From NCBI RefSeq assembly GCF_040719145.1, contig NZ_JBFDUZ010000001.1, forward strand, positions 1 to 64,000: a stretch of 64,000 nucleotides of DNA. The letters are read 5' to 3'. A program made the translations under genes and the position numbers. The notes beneath the pieces are model-generated. The model did not search any database. It was not told the DNA's origin and saw only the letters and a program-made list of their open reading frames with translations. This DNA comes from Paenibacillus sp. JQZ6Y-1. Lineage in GTDB: Bacteria > Bacillota > Bacilli > Paenibacillales > Paenibacillaceae. Of the stretch, positions 7,852-17,098 are shown piece by piece (positions within the stretch are counted from its first letter, which is position 1; each line of letters begins with the position of its first letter).

Positions 7852-9405
7852 ATGACGGACAATCAAACTTTGGAATCATTGCAGGCGCCTAGCGCAGTAT
7901 TTTTCATTTTCGGAGCTACCGGTGATCTGGCGAGTCGTAAATTATTTCCGGCGATCTACAGTTTGTATCGTGAAGGTAAGTTGGCGGAGGATTTTGCTGT
8001 TATTGGAGTGGCGCGTCGTCCGCGTACAAATGAGGAATTCCGCGTGAATGTGCGGGATTCGATTGATGAGTTTTGCCGATATAAAGTGCGGCAGGATGAG
8101 GATTGGGATAACTTTGCGCAGCATTTTGAATATAAATCATTAGATATTAATAATGTAGACGGGTTCCGCGAGCTGAATCAGCAGACGGAAGCATTGGAAA
8201 GCAAATTCAGCATTCCGGGCAATCGTCTATTCTTCTTGGCATTGGCACCGGAGCTGTTCGGCAGCGTATCGACCAATCTGCGGGATGGTGGAATGCTGGA
8301 TGCGGATGGCTGGAACCGGTTGGTGATCGAGAAGCCGTTTGGTTATGATCTGGAATCGGCACGTAAGCTGAACGGTGAGATTACAGAAGTATTTAAAGAG
8401 GATGAGATTTTCCGTATTGACCATTATCTCGGTAAAGAGATGGTGCAGAATATTGAGGTGATACGCTTCGGTAATGCGTTCTTTGAGCCGCTGTGGAACA
8501 ATCAGCATATTGCCAATGTGCAGATTACGCTGAGTGAAACGGTCGGAGTAGAGGAGCGCGGCGGGTATTACGATCATTCCGGTGCCTTGCGCGATATGGG
8601 TCAAAACCATATGCTGCAAATGCTAGCGATGATCGCAATGGAGCCGCCAAGTCGTCTGATGGCAGAAGATATTCACGATGAAAAGGTGAAAGTGCTACGT
8701 TCCCTGCGACCGTATCTGAATCCAGAGGAAGTTGACAAAAACGTCGTTCGCGCTCAGTATACTGCTGGCGAGTCCAAAGGCAAAGCATTGCCGGGTTATC
8801 GGGAAGAGGATAAAGTAGATCCAAACTCGACGACAGAGACGTATTTTGCAGCGCGTCTGTTTGTGGATAGCTTCCGCTGGGCGGGGGTACCGTTCTATAT
8901 TCGTACAGGGAAACGTCTGCCGGTGAAAACGACAGAGATCATCGTCGAGTTCAAGCGGACACCGACCAATGTATATCTCGGTCAGCGTCATAATCTAGAG
9001 CCGAATCTGCTCGTAATTCGAGTGAATCCGATGGAAGGCATTTATGTCAAAATCAATGCCAAAAAGCCCGGCTCTGACTCCGAAATCCAGCCGCTGGCGA
9101 TGGAATTCTGCCAAAGCTGCATGATCGGCATCAATTCGCCGGAAGCGTATGAGCGTCTGCTGGAGGATGCAGCACAAGGCGATTCCACCTACTTTACCCG
9201 TTGGGATGAAGTAGCGGCGGCGTGGAGCTTTATCGATCATATCGACAATGCGTGGAAACAGCATCCAGAGGATGTCAAATCATACCCTGCTGGTTCGTGG
9301 GGACCTATGGAGACCCATCAGCTGTTGGAGCAGGATGGCTTCCACTGGTGGCCGGTCAACGGTCAGGATGAGGACGATGTGGTTTGGGTAGCGAACAGTC
9401 GGTAA
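7852..9405 (+). CDS. zwf: Glucose-6-phosphate 1-dehydrogenase
   Basis: A 517-residue enzyme that oxidises glucose 6-phosphate to 6-phosphogluconolactone with NADP, the first step of the oxidative pentose phosphate pathway. The N-terminal Rossmann fold carries FGATGDLASRKLFPA. The active-site motif RIDHYLGKE starts at Arg188, with the substrate-binding His191. Length matches the family. The frame is open 23 codons further upstream, but ATG 7852 follows gtggagg at correct spacing and begins the conserved part. It appears to be a single-gene unit, bounded by terminators at 7499 and 9463. Confidence 0.96.
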   Translation: MTDNQTLESLQAPSAVFFIFGATGDLASRKLFPAIYSLYREGKLAEDFAVIGVARRPRTNEEFRVNVRDSIDEFCRYKVRQDEDWDNFAQHFEYKSLDINNVDGFRELNQQTEALESKFSIPGNRLFFLALAPELFGSVSTNLRDGGMLDADGWNRLVIEKPFGYDLESARKLNGEITEVFKEDEIFRIDHYLGKEMVQNIEVIRFGNAFFEPLWNNQHIANVQITLSETVGVEERGGYYDHSGALRDMGQNHMLQMLAMIAMEPPSRLMAEDIHDEKVKVLRSLRPYLNPEEVDKNVVRAQYTAGESKGKALPGYREEDKVDPNSTTETYFAARLFVDSFRWAGVPFYIRTGKRLPVKTTEIIVEFKRTPTNVYLGQRHNLEPNLLVIRVNPMEGIYVKINAKKPGSDSEIQPLAMEFCQSCMIGINSPEAYERLLEDAAQGDSTYFTRWDEVAAAWSFIDHIDNAWKQHPEDVKSYPAGSWGPMETHQLLEQDGFHWWPVNGQDEDDVVWVANSR

Positions 9406-9462
9406 AAGAGGATGGACACTGCTCGCCGCATCACGTACAATAAATACAGCGATTTTTAACGA

Positions 9463-9501
9463 TAAAACACTCTTGTGATTGCCATTCATAAGAGTGTTTT
9501 T
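9463..9501 (+). terminator. Terminator after zwf
   Basis: Stem aaaacactctt/aagagtgtttt, extended in part by gtga/tcat, with T-rich 3' flank. It lies 51 bases upstream of prfC. Confidence 0.88.
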
Positions 9502-9551
9502 GCTGTGGATATGTTACAATGAGAGCAGTCTATTTAAGCGATGAAGGGAAA

Positions 9552-11141
9552 ATGAACATGAGTAAAACGATAGATACAGAATTGCAGCGTGAAGTCGATA
9601 AACGCAGAACGTTTGCAATTATTTCTCACCCGGATGCGGGTAAAACAACACTGACGGAAAAGCTGCTGTTATTCGGGGGCGCGATTCGTCTTGCAGGTAC
9701 GGTCAAAGCGCGTAAAGCGAGCAAGCACGCGACCAGTGACTGGATGGAAATTGAGAAGCAGCGCGGAATCTCGGTTACGTCTTCCGTGATGCAGTTTGAC
9801 TATAATGGACACCGGATTAATATTTTGGATACGCCGGGTCACCAAGATTTCAGTGAAGATACGTATCGTACGCTGACTGCTGCTGATGCGGCTGTCATGC
9901 TGATCGACGTGGCAAAGGGTGTCGAGGCGCAAACGATCAAGCTGTTCAAAGTCTGTGCGCAGCGTGGTATTCCGATCTTTACCTTTATTAATAAACTCGA
10001 CCGTGAAGGTCAAAGCCCGTTCGACCTGATGGAAGAATTGGAGCAGGTACTGGGTATTCGCTCGGTTCCGATGAACTGGCCGATCGGTATGGGACGCGAA
10101 TTGTGCGGCGTATACGACCGGATGAAAACGCAGGTGGAGCTGTTCCAAGGCGACGACCATTCCACGATTGAAGTACGCAAAGTGGAAGATTACCGCGATC
10201 CGCTGATCAAGGAAATGGCAGGCGAGTTTCTGTATGAGCAGCTGAGCCAAGATATTGAGCTGCTGGACGTAGCAGGTGATCCATTTGACTACGAAAAAGT
10301 GATGCGCGGCGAATTGACGCCGATCTTCTTCGGTAGTGCGATCAATAACTTTGGACTACAGACATTCCTTGAAAACTTCTTGGAGTTGGCACCAAAACCA
10401 GAACCGCGTCGTAGCACAGAGGGTCTGATCGAGCCAACAAATGAGAAGTTCAGTGGATATGTATTCAAAATCCAAGCCAACATGAACCCGGCTCACCGCG
10501 ACCGCATCGCGTTCCTGCGTATTGTGTCTGGTAAGTTTCAGCGCGGTATGAGCGTGAAGCACGTTCGTGTCGGCAAAGATATTAAACTGGCGCAGCCGCA
10601 GCAATTTTTGGCACAGGATCGGGATATTGTCGAGGATGCGTATCCGGGCGATATTATCGGTTTGTTCGATCCGGGCATTTTCCGCATCGGCGATTCACTG
10701 AGTCAGGGCGGTAGCATTACGTTCGACGAGCTGCCAACCTTCTCGCCGGAGATCTTTGCTAAAGTGACAGCGAAAAATGCACTGAAATATAAACAGTACC
10801 AAAAAGGTCTGGATCAACTGACTGAGGAAGGTACCATTCAAGTCTTCAACGCAGTCAGCTTTGACGATATTATTCTCGGTGTTGTTGGTCAGCTGCAATT
10901 TGAAGTATTCGAATATCGGATGAAAAATGAGTATGGTGTAGATGTGCAATTGCAGCGCATGCCGTTCCAATTTGCCCGTTGGATCGTAGCGGACAATCTG
11001 GACCCATCCAAATTCCGCATCAACTCCACGCTGGTGAAGGACAAAAAAGGAAACTACGTTGTTCTGTTTGAAAACGAGTATGCGATGAGAACGGCGATGG
11101 AGAAAAATCCAGATGCGCAGTTCCTGCAAACTGCACCGTAA
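9552..11141 (+). CDS. prfC: Peptide chain release factor 3 (GTPase)
   Basis: A 529-residue translational GTPase, the same length as E. coli RF3. It helps recycle class I release factors from the ribosome. G1 is SHPDAGKTTLTEK, the RGISVTSS switch region and DTPGHQDFSED (G3) follow, and NKLDRE is G4. The middle and C-terminal domains match RF3 rather than EF-G (no extra domains IV/V). ATG 9552 is used because aaggga precedes it; the frame is open upstream to 9519 without a better site. No partner gene is in the operon. Confidence 0.95.
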   Translation: MNMSKTIDTELQREVDKRRTFAIISHPDAGKTTLTEKLLLFGGAIRLAGTVKARKASKHATSDWMEIEKQRGISVTSSVMQFDYNGHRINILDTPGHQDFSEDTYRTLTAADAAVMLIDVAKGVEAQTIKLFKVCAQRGIPIFTFINKLDREGQSPFDLMEELEQVLGIRSVPMNWPIGMGRELCGVYDRMKTQVELFQGDDHSTIEVRKVEDYRDPLIKEMAGEFLYEQLSQDIELLDVAGDPFDYEKVMRGELTPIFFGSAINNFGLQTFLENFLELAPKPEPRRSTEGLIEPTNEKFSGYVFKIQANMNPAHRDRIAFLRIVSGKFQRGMSVKHVRVGKDIKLAQPQQFLAQDRDIVEDAYPGDIIGLFDPGIFRIGDSLSQGGSITFDELPTFSPEIFAKVTAKNALKYKQYQKGLDQLTEEGTIQVFNAVSFDDIILGVVGQLQFEVFEYRMKNEYGVDVQLQRMPFQFARWIVADNLDPSKFRINSTLVKDKKGNYVVLFENEYAMRTAMEKNPDAQFLQTAP

Positions 11142-11289
11142 ACGGTTGGCTGTCTGTACAATATGGAAATGTAGAAGTAGCATGTAAAACGTAAATCAAG
11201 CGAGTCTCTTATAAGTAGTTGTTTTGTTGAAACAAAGTACTCTACATGTAGAGAGCATTCTTTTGGAATATGAGGGATACAATACAATC

Positions 11290-11350
11290 GCAGATTGTCT
11301 GGCAGCATGCAGCAGTGCACTGGCCTGCCGGGCAATCTGCTTTTTATTTT
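11290..11350 (+). terminator. Strong terminator directly before ktrC
   Basis: A 16-bp stem (gcagattgtctggcag against ctgccgggcaatctgc, with G-U pairs) followed by five T. It lies 150 bases after prfC and only nine bases before the ktrC ribosome-binding site, so it may act as a leader attenuator for ktrC as well as, or instead of, ending prfC transcripts. Confidence 0.85.
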
Positions 11351-11371
11351 GAACAATGGTGGAGGTACAAT

Positions 11372-12034
11372 ATGGGCAGAAAGCAATATGCCGTCATCGG
11401 AATCGGACGCTTCGGTTCCAGTATTGCCAAAACGCTGAGCGAAATGGGCTTCGACGTACTAGCGATTGATTCAGACGAACATCGTGTACAGGAAGTATCA
11501 GCGATTGTCACACAGGCAGTAGTGGCAGATTCGACAGATGAAGAAGCGCTGCGTGCTATTGGGCTACGTAACTTTGACGTAGTGGTTGTGGCGATTGGGG
11601 AGGACATCCAGTCGAGTATCCTGACGACCCTGATCCTCAAGGAAATGGAGATTCCGACGATTCTCGTCAAGGCGCAAAACGATCTGCATGCCAAAGTCGT
11701 GCAGCGGATTGGCGCCGACAAAGTGATTTTCCCAGAGCGCGATATGGGTGTGCGGGTCGCGCATCATCTGACCTCGCCAAATGTGCTGGACTATATCGAG
11801 CTGTCTGACGACTACAGCATCGTAGAGATGCTTGCATCCGAAGCGATGGTCGGTCAGAACCTGATCGAACTGAATATCCGTGCGCGCTATAGCTGCAACG
11901 TAATGGCGATCAAGCGCAACAATCATATGAATATTGCACCCGCACCACAGGAGCGTCTGGAAAAAGACGACATCCTCGTCATCGTCGGACAGAAACACGA
12001 TCTCATCAAAATGGAAATGGATATGGAGAGCTAA
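11372..12034 (+). CDS. ktrC: KtrA/KtrC-type potassium uptake regulatory subunit (RCK)
   Basis: A 220-residue cytoplasmic RCK protein. The N-terminal Rossmann domain has VIGIGRFGSS for nucleotide binding, followed by the family phrases VVADSTDEEALR and AIGEDIQSSILTTLILKE. The C-terminal RCK_C domain (about 140-220) is the type that binds c-di-AMP in Ktr proteins. It forms an octameric ring gating a KtrB/KtrD membrane channel, which is not encoded here, as is usual for ktrC. ATG 11372 follows gtggagg; the longer reading frame back to 11270 runs through the terminator stem and is rejected. Confidence 0.9.
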   Translation: MGRKQYAVIGIGRFGSSIAKTLSEMGFDVLAIDSDEHRVQEVSAIVTQAVVADSTDEEALRAIGLRNFDVVVVAIGEDIQSSILTTLILKEMEIPTILVKAQNDLHAKVVQRIGADKVIFPERDMGVRVAHHLTSPNVLDYIELSDDYSIVEMLASEAMVGQNLIELNIRARYSCNVMAIKRNNHMNIAPAPQERLEKDDILVIVGQKHDLIKMEMDMES

Positions 12035-12826
12035 ATGGAGATACTATCAACCCAAAATGCCCGTGTGAAGGAATGGGCGCAACTGCTGGAAAAGAAGCAC
12101 CGCGACAAGCAGGAGAAATTTATTATCGAAGGCATTCATCTGGTCAGCGAAGCGCTACGTAGTGACTGGGATATTCAATATATTGTGTATGATACGGAAA
12201 AAGGCATTCCGGCGGAGCTGAAGGAAGACATCTCTGCTTACTCCGGCGGCGCCCAGTATGTGGCGGTATCGCAAGCGGTGCTGGAGAAATGCACCGATAC
12301 GAAGACCCCACAGCCAGTGTTTGCGATTGTGTATAAGCGCAATGCACTGTTATCGACGTTGCTGGCGGATGCGCAGGGTATTGTAATGGTGCTGGATGGT
12401 GTGCAGGACCCCGGGAATGTAGGTACGATCATTCGCAGCGCGGACGCATCTGGAGCGAAGGGGATTGTACTGGGGAAAGGCTGTGCCGATCTGTATAATC
12501 CGAAGACGATCCGTTCGACGATGGGTTCGCTGTTTCATTTGCCGGTGTTGGAGAGTGATCTGACAGAAGTATTGCCAGCGGCGAGGGAGCAAGGTGCACG
12601 GTTGATTAGTACATCGCTGCAAGGAAGTACGTCGTGTTATGAGTATGACTTCCGTAGTGGAGCTTGGATTGTGATCGGGAACGAGGGAAAAGGGATTTCC
12701 GAGCAGATGGCGGCGCTGGTGGAGGAGCATGTGCTGATTCCGATGCAGGGGCAGGCGGAGTCGCTGAATGCGGCGATGGCTTCGACGGTGTTGTTGTTTG
12801 AGGCGATGCGGCAGCGGGGAGTTTGA
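12035..12826 (+). CDS. SpoU/TrmH-family RNA 2'-O-methyltransferase
   Basis: A 263-residue SPOUT methyltransferase. The N-terminal substrate-binding domain (FIIEGIHLVSEAL) precedes a trefoil-knot catalytic domain with the three SpoU motifs: GNVGTIIRSADASGA, WIVIGNEGKGIS and IPMQGQAESLNAAMA. The conserved Asn-Arg-Glu set of the family is present. It probably methylates a 23S rRNA or tRNA ribose using S-adenosylmethionine; the exact position cannot be told. It begins directly after the ktrC stop and is likely coupled to it. Confidence 0.88.
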   Translation: MEILSTQNARVKEWAQLLEKKHRDKQEKFIIEGIHLVSEALRSDWDIQYIVYDTEKGIPAELKEDISAYSGGAQYVAVSQAVLEKCTDTKTPQPVFAIVYKRNALLSTLLADAQGIVMVLDGVQDPGNVGTIIRSADASGAKGIVLGKGCADLYNPKTIRSTMGSLFHLPVLESDLTEVLPAAREQGARLISTSLQGSTSCYEYDFRSGAWIVIGNEGKGISEQMAALVEEHVLIPMQGQAESLNAAMASTVLLFEAMRQRGV

Positions 12827-12958
12827 GATTTTTAGTTGTGATCGATTAGATGTGTAGAAGTAGATATGTATACACTGGAGAAATGAGCATGATAATATGC
12901 TTGTTTCTTCAGGTATAGACATCAAATTTCTTTTAATGCGAAATAGGTGGGTTTTATA

Positions 12959-13201
12959 ATGAGAAAATGGATAGAGGTAGTTTTCTTTATAGTGTGTATA
13001 TGTGTTTGGTACATAGTTGGGAAGTATCTGCTGTTTGCTCATATTCAACTGTCTTCAATGTTGTATCAAAGTATGCTGGAAGTTGTGTATTTGTTTGTTG
13101 GTATGATTGTATCTTTGGTAGCTGTGAGCTGGATAAGTAGGAAAAATAAGATAATGAATAAAAATCCATCTGAGAGGGCAGATGACAATGGGAGATATTA
13201 A
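12959..13201 (+). CDS. Small two-helix membrane protein, unknown function
   Basis: An 80-residue protein with two hydrophobic helices (about 6-28 and 40-60) and a basic, polar tail. ATG 12959 has taggtggg seven bases before it; the GTG at 12947 lies in that site. No family was recognised. Its end overlaps the following nuclease-like gene by 14 bases, so the two are translationally coupled. Base composition from here to about 14280 is clearly more AT-rich than on either side, which suggests acquired DNA at the front of the putative defence island. Confidence 0.65.
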   Translation: MRKWIEVVFFIVCICVWYIVGKYLLFAHIQLSSMLYQSMLEVVYLFVGMIVSLVAVSWISRKNKIMNKNPSERADDNGRY

Positions 13202-14096
13202 ATTATTTCGATTAGTTGATAACGGAGTTGAAGAATTAATTGGATATACTATTGCTGTAGAAAAGTCCTTGCAAACTTTGATGGAGTGTAATTTGGAAGC
13301 CCTAATCGGTGTACGTTTCTTGGCATCAGAATATTCCACTGGAAAGCGGCATGGTGGGCGTATAGATACACTGGGACTTGACGAAAATAACTCTCCTGTC
13401 ATTATTGAATATAAAAGAGCAACGAATGAGAATGTGATTAATCAAGGATTATATTATTTAGATTGGTTGATGGATCATCAGGCAGAATTTAAGTTGCTTG
13501 TTATGGATCGGTTAGGTGTAGAAGTATCTAAGGATATCGATTGGATTGCTCCACGCTTATTGTGCATAGCTGGCGGATTTACTAAATATGATGAGCATGC
13601 GGTGCAACAGATCAATCGTAATATTGAGTTGTATACATATAAAAAATATGGAGAAGAGCTATTGATGCTAGATTTAGTAAATGCTACAACAGCAAATGCT
13701 TCTATTGAACGTGATATGAGTATGGAGTCGAGAGCAATATATAAAACGGTATCTGATTACCTTTTGCAGGCTAGTCCTGAGTTAGTGGATTGGTTTGAAG
13801 AATTAAAGGCTTACATGATAGCGCTTGGCGACGATGTACAAGTCAATACGTTGAAATATTATGTTGCTTTTAAAAGAATCAAGAATTTTGCATGTGTTGA
13901 AATCCATCCGCAGACCAAAAGGATTAGTGTATACTTGAAAGTTAATCCAGACTCGATTGAACTGGAGAGTGGATTTACTAGAGATGTTCGTAAAATTGGA
14001 CACTTTGGTACTGGAGATTTGGAAGTCACGATTGGAAATTTGGAACAACTTGAAAAGACTAAGAAGTTGATACAGCAGAGTTATGAATTAAGTTGA
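13188..14096 (+). CDS. DUF5655 protein with PD-(D/E)XK-like N-terminal domain
   Basis: A 302-residue protein. The N-terminal half has a nuclease-like signature, GRIDTLGLDENNSPVIIEYK, in which Asp and the E-x-K motif fit a PD-(D/E)XK core. The C-terminal third (about 205-300) matches DUF5655, with YYVAFKRIKNFACVEI and IGHFGTGDLEVTI. Proteins of this build are found near restriction and other defence genes. ATG 13188 is preferred over 13182 because gagagg is ten bases away. The AT-rich composition and the overlap with the upstream membrane gene mark both as one transferred unit. DNA cleavage is inferred, not shown. Confidence 0.75.
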   Translation: MGDIKLFRLVDNGVEELIGYTIAVEKSLQTLMECNLEALIGVRFLASEYSTGKRHGGRIDTLGLDENNSPVIIEYKRATNENVINQGLYYLDWLMDHQAEFKLLVMDRLGVEVSKDIDWIAPRLLCIAGGFTKYDEHAVQQINRNIELYTYKKYGEELLMLDLVNATTANASIERDMSMESRAIYKTVSDYLLQASPELVDWFEELKAYMIALGDDVQVNTLKYYVAFKRIKNFACVEIHPQTKRISVYLKVNPDSIELESGFTRDVRKIGHFGTGDLEVTIGNLEQLEKTKKLIQQSYELS

Positions 14097-14114
14097 AAAT
14101 GATTTATAAATAGG

Positions 14115-14159
14115 AAGTGGCTCTTCAGATAGGATTGTCTGTATAGAGCTACTTTTTTT
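14115..14159 (+). terminator. Terminator after the DUF5655 gene
   Basis: Stem aagtggctct/agagctactt, with an inner cagata/tgtctg stem, followed by seven T. It separates the small two-gene unit from the McrB-like gene. Confidence 0.9.
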
Positions 14160-14284
14160 ATAATTTAAATGAATAGGTTAATATAAATATATTAATGTAG
14201 ATTTATTTGTAAAGCGTGCAGTATGTCACGATAAAGTTAAGAATAAAATAATGAATATAAACTTTTAATTATAGGAGAATACCA

Positions 14285-17059
14285 ATGACCTTACCAATAG
14301 AACTCCAAAATATTTTCCTTCACAGACAAAAATCATATAAAATGGTTCTCATCCTCGTACTGATCGACGAAATGCGTGCCACCCGAGAACGCGAAGTATC
14401 CATGACGCGGATCAAAGAGCGTTTTTTGGAATATTTTCAGAAGCGGGAAGCACGGAGTATGCCTGTAGATGCGCCGCCGTCGCGGATTGCGTTTCGGTGG
14501 GCGGATATGCCGGTGAAGCGGGTGCAGTATGTGGTGGATACGCCGATTGATGCGTTGTCGTCGATTCTGGACTATCCTAGCTCCGGCTACACGATCGGTT
14601 TCAAGCCGGAGCTATACAGTCAGCTGAATCCGGCGGTATTGGATGAATTGTACCACTATACCCTCGACGAGCTGGATACGTACTATGCTCCACCACAGTC
14701 AGACTTTTCACTGCGGGAGGATTTGCTCAACATCATCGGCAACTATCTGCTTGCCAAGCAGCAGCCATTAACGGGGCATCCGCTGGCGAAGTATGTGCGG
14801 AGGGAGATTCCGCAGCATTTACGTTCGCTACCATTTGTGCATAATCATTTTAAGGTGCAGGGATCGGTAGGCAGTGGTAGTAATTGGGCGACGATTCCTT
14901 GGATTGCGGTGATGTATCCGCAGTTGACGGATACGATTCAGCGTGGGGTGTATGTGGCGTATTTGTTTTCGGCGGATATGAAGCGGTTGTATTTGACGTT
15001 GAACCAAGGGTTGAATGAAGCACGCAGCCATTTGGGGCGCAGTGAGAGTCATACGTACTTACAGGAGCGGGCGCAAGTCATTCGGGAGAAGTTGCCAGCA
15101 GGGCGGATGAAGCTAGCGGACGATATTGATCTGGGTGACGGACGGCTAGGGGATGATTACCAGACGTCGACGATTGCTTATTTTGCATATGATACGGAGC
15201 GTTTGCCGGACAATGAACAGTTGGTAACGGATCTGTGGGATGCGATGGATAGTTATATGTTCTACATTGAGAGTACGGCGATTACGCCGAATACGGTATG
15301 GACGACGCAGGTACCGGATGATGATAGCGGTGAGGTGTATACGCCACGACTGCGTGACCGGGATGTATCTGGGGTGTTGGAACAAGTGCATGAGCATATT
15401 GCAGCAAATGGTTTTTATTTTCCAGAGCGGCTTACGTATAACTTCTATTTGTCGCTGAAAACGCGACCTTTTGTTATTTTGGCGGGAATCTCTGGCACGG
15501 GAAAGACGCGGCTGGTGCGGCTATTTGCGGAAGCGGTTGGAGCGACGACGGAGAATGGACAGTTTACGCTGATTCCGGTGCGTCCAGATTGGAGTGATCC
15601 AGCGGAGTTGATTGGATATCGCGATCTGTCGGGTATGTTTCAGCCGGGACCATTGACGTTGGTCATTCGTGAGGCTTCGCGTCCAGAGAATCGGAAGAAG
15701 CCTTATTTTGTATGTCTGGATGAGATGAATCTGGCACGAGTGGAGCATTATTTTAGCGATATGATGAGCTTGCTGGAAACGCAGAAATGGCGGCAGGAGA
15801 GTGAACATCTGTATTCTTCGCTGGAGCGGTGGCAGGAGTATGTGTACAGCGAGGACAATGCTAATGCTAGCGGGACGCATGCAGGTCGTGCGGATTCGGG
15901 TGCTGGTGTAGCAGGTCATATTAGTATGGATGCGCAGCGAAACCGGAAAGCGCGCATAGGAGATGGACAGGATACAACTAAACGTTCCGGGTTGACAGAT
16001 GGGCAATCTGGGCGCGTTTCTGATGATGGGTCTGGGTTGGCAGATGGGCAATCTGGGCGTGCTTCTGATGATGAACCTAGGTTGACGGATGAACATCATG
16101 GGAATGGGGATGATCCGAGGTCTGGTTCAAACTTGGGAGATGAGCGTCATGAGCGTATGAATACGGATCGTTCTGGTTATGTGGATGAGGCAAATGGTGA
16201 GACGGAGCAAGGCTCGGTTCATATGAGCAATCGCAATGGACAGCCATCGCGTAATACCAGTCCGACAGCTGGAAACCGAAACCGTACCGATGGTGCAAGG
16301 CAACAGCCATCTGCTCCTACCAAAGGTGAGCGTCGAATTGTCACTGATCCGCTGATTGCTGCTGGGATGCTGCAATTGGAGGAAGACCGCGTGATGTACG
16401 GGCATCTGGGTATCCCAGACAATGTGTATATTGTCGGTACGGTAAATATGGACGAGACGACGTACCCGTTTAGCAAGCGGGTATTGGATCGGGCGAATAC
16501 GATTGAGTTTCACCATATTGATCTGATGCAGCTGCCGGACGACACGGTAAATGATGGGCAAACGGTAGAAGTGGTGCCTGTGGAGCAAGGCTTTTTGCGT
16601 AGTGATTACTTGCAATTGAAGGATGCCATTGGGGAGTACCGCGAACTGGTAGTACGTACGACGGAGCGGTTGGTACAGGTAAATGCAGTGCTGGAACGTA
16701 TTCATGCGCATGTAGGTTACCGGATTCGGGATGCGATCTGCTTTTATGCGGTATATAATGAGCGCTTTGGGCTGATGTCTGAGGAAGAGGCGTTCGATCT
16801 GCAATTGCTGCAAAAGATTTTGCCGCGTATTCAGGGGAGTCAAATGGCAGTGCGTCGGGCATTGGTGCGTCTGCTGGAATGGTGTCTGAAGGGCAATGTG
16901 CGTGTACCGTCGCCGCTGGAGGATGATGAGAATTTCTGGGACAGCTGGGAAGCGGGGAATACGCCACCGGAAGCGGATTATCCAGAGAGTGCGCGTAAGC
17001 TGGTGTATATGATTCGTCGATTGGACGAGGATGGGTTTACGTCGTATTGGGTACATTGA
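14285..17059 (+). CDS. McrB-like AAA+ NTPase with DUF3578-type N-terminal domain
   Basis: A 924-residue motor subunit of an McrBC-like (type IV restriction-like) system. The N-terminal part (about 115-290) resembles the MrcB_N/DUF3578 domain (GSGSNWATIPWIAVMYPQ, VYVAYLFSADMKRLYLT). The AAA_5 domain has Walker A GISGTGKT with Lys407 and Walker B CLDEMNLA with Asp479-Glu480. The sensor region GTVNMDETTYPFSKRVLDRA starts near residue 719. Between Walker B and the sensor, roughly residues 520-690, lies a hydrophilic, low-complexity insertion with 15-residue repeats, unusual inside an AAA+ fold. The start has aggag seven bases upstream. The next gene encodes the nuclease partner, 39 bases downstream. 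Confidence 0.85.
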   Translation: MTLPIELQNIFLHRQKSYKMVLILVLIDEMRATREREVSMTRIKERFLEYFQKREARSMPVDAPPSRIAFRWADMPVKRVQYVVDTPIDALSSILDYPSSGYTIGFKPELYSQLNPAVLDELYHYTLDELDTYYAPPQSDFSLREDLLNIIGNYLLAKQQPLTGHPLAKYVRREIPQHLRSLPFVHNHFKVQGSVGSGSNWATIPWIAVMYPQLTDTIQRGVYVAYLFSADMKRLYLTLNQGLNEARSHLGRSESHTYLQERAQVIREKLPAGRMKLADDIDLGDGRLGDDYQTSTIAYFAYDTERLPDNEQLVTDLWDAMDSYMFYIESTAITPNTVWTTQVPDDDSGEVYTPRLRDRDVSGVLEQVHEHIAANGFYFPERLTYNFYLSLKTRPFVILAGISGTGKTRLVRLFAEAVGATTENGQFTLIPVRPDWSDPAELIGYRDLSGMFQPGPLTLVIREASRPENRKKPYFVCLDEMNLARVEHYFSDMMSLLETQKWRQESEHLYSSLERWQEYVYSEDNANASGTHAGRADSGAGVAGHISMDAQRNRKARIGDGQDTTKRSGLTDGQSGRVSDDGSGLADGQSGRASDDEPRLTDEHHGNGDDPRSGSNLGDERHERMNTDRSGYVDEANGETEQGSVHMSNRNGQPSRNTSPTAGNRNRTDGARQQPSAPTKGERRIVTDPLIAAGMLQLEEDRVMYGHLGIPDNVYIVGTVNMDETTYPFSKRVLDRANTIEFHHIDLMQLPDDTVNDGQTVEVVPVEQGFLRSDYLQLKDAIGEYRELVVRTTERLVQVNAVLERIHAHVGYRIRDAICFYAVYNERFGLMSEEEAFDLQLLQKILPRIQGSQMAVRRALVRLLEWCLKGNVRVPSPLEDDENFWDSWEAGNTPPEADYPESARKLVYMIRRLDEDGFTSYWVH
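15986..16075 (+). repeat. Two tandem 45-bp repeats inside the McrB-like gene
   Basis: Copies at 15986-16030 and 16031-16075 differ at only a few positions; a third decayed copy starts at 16076. Each copy encodes 15 residues (SGLTDGQSGRVSDDG and SGLADGQSGRASDDE). They lie in the insertion between Walker B and sensor of the AAA+ domain. The length is a multiple of three, so copy number can vary without breaking the frame. Confidence 0.85.
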
Positions 17060-17098
17060 TGAATTGCGTTTGAAAATATACATGTTAAAGGGGGTGTA

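Noticed and set aside
11142..11340. c-di-AMP (ydaO) riboswitch before ktrC
   Set aside because: Only a terminator hairpin was found; the conserved aptamer sequence is not visible.
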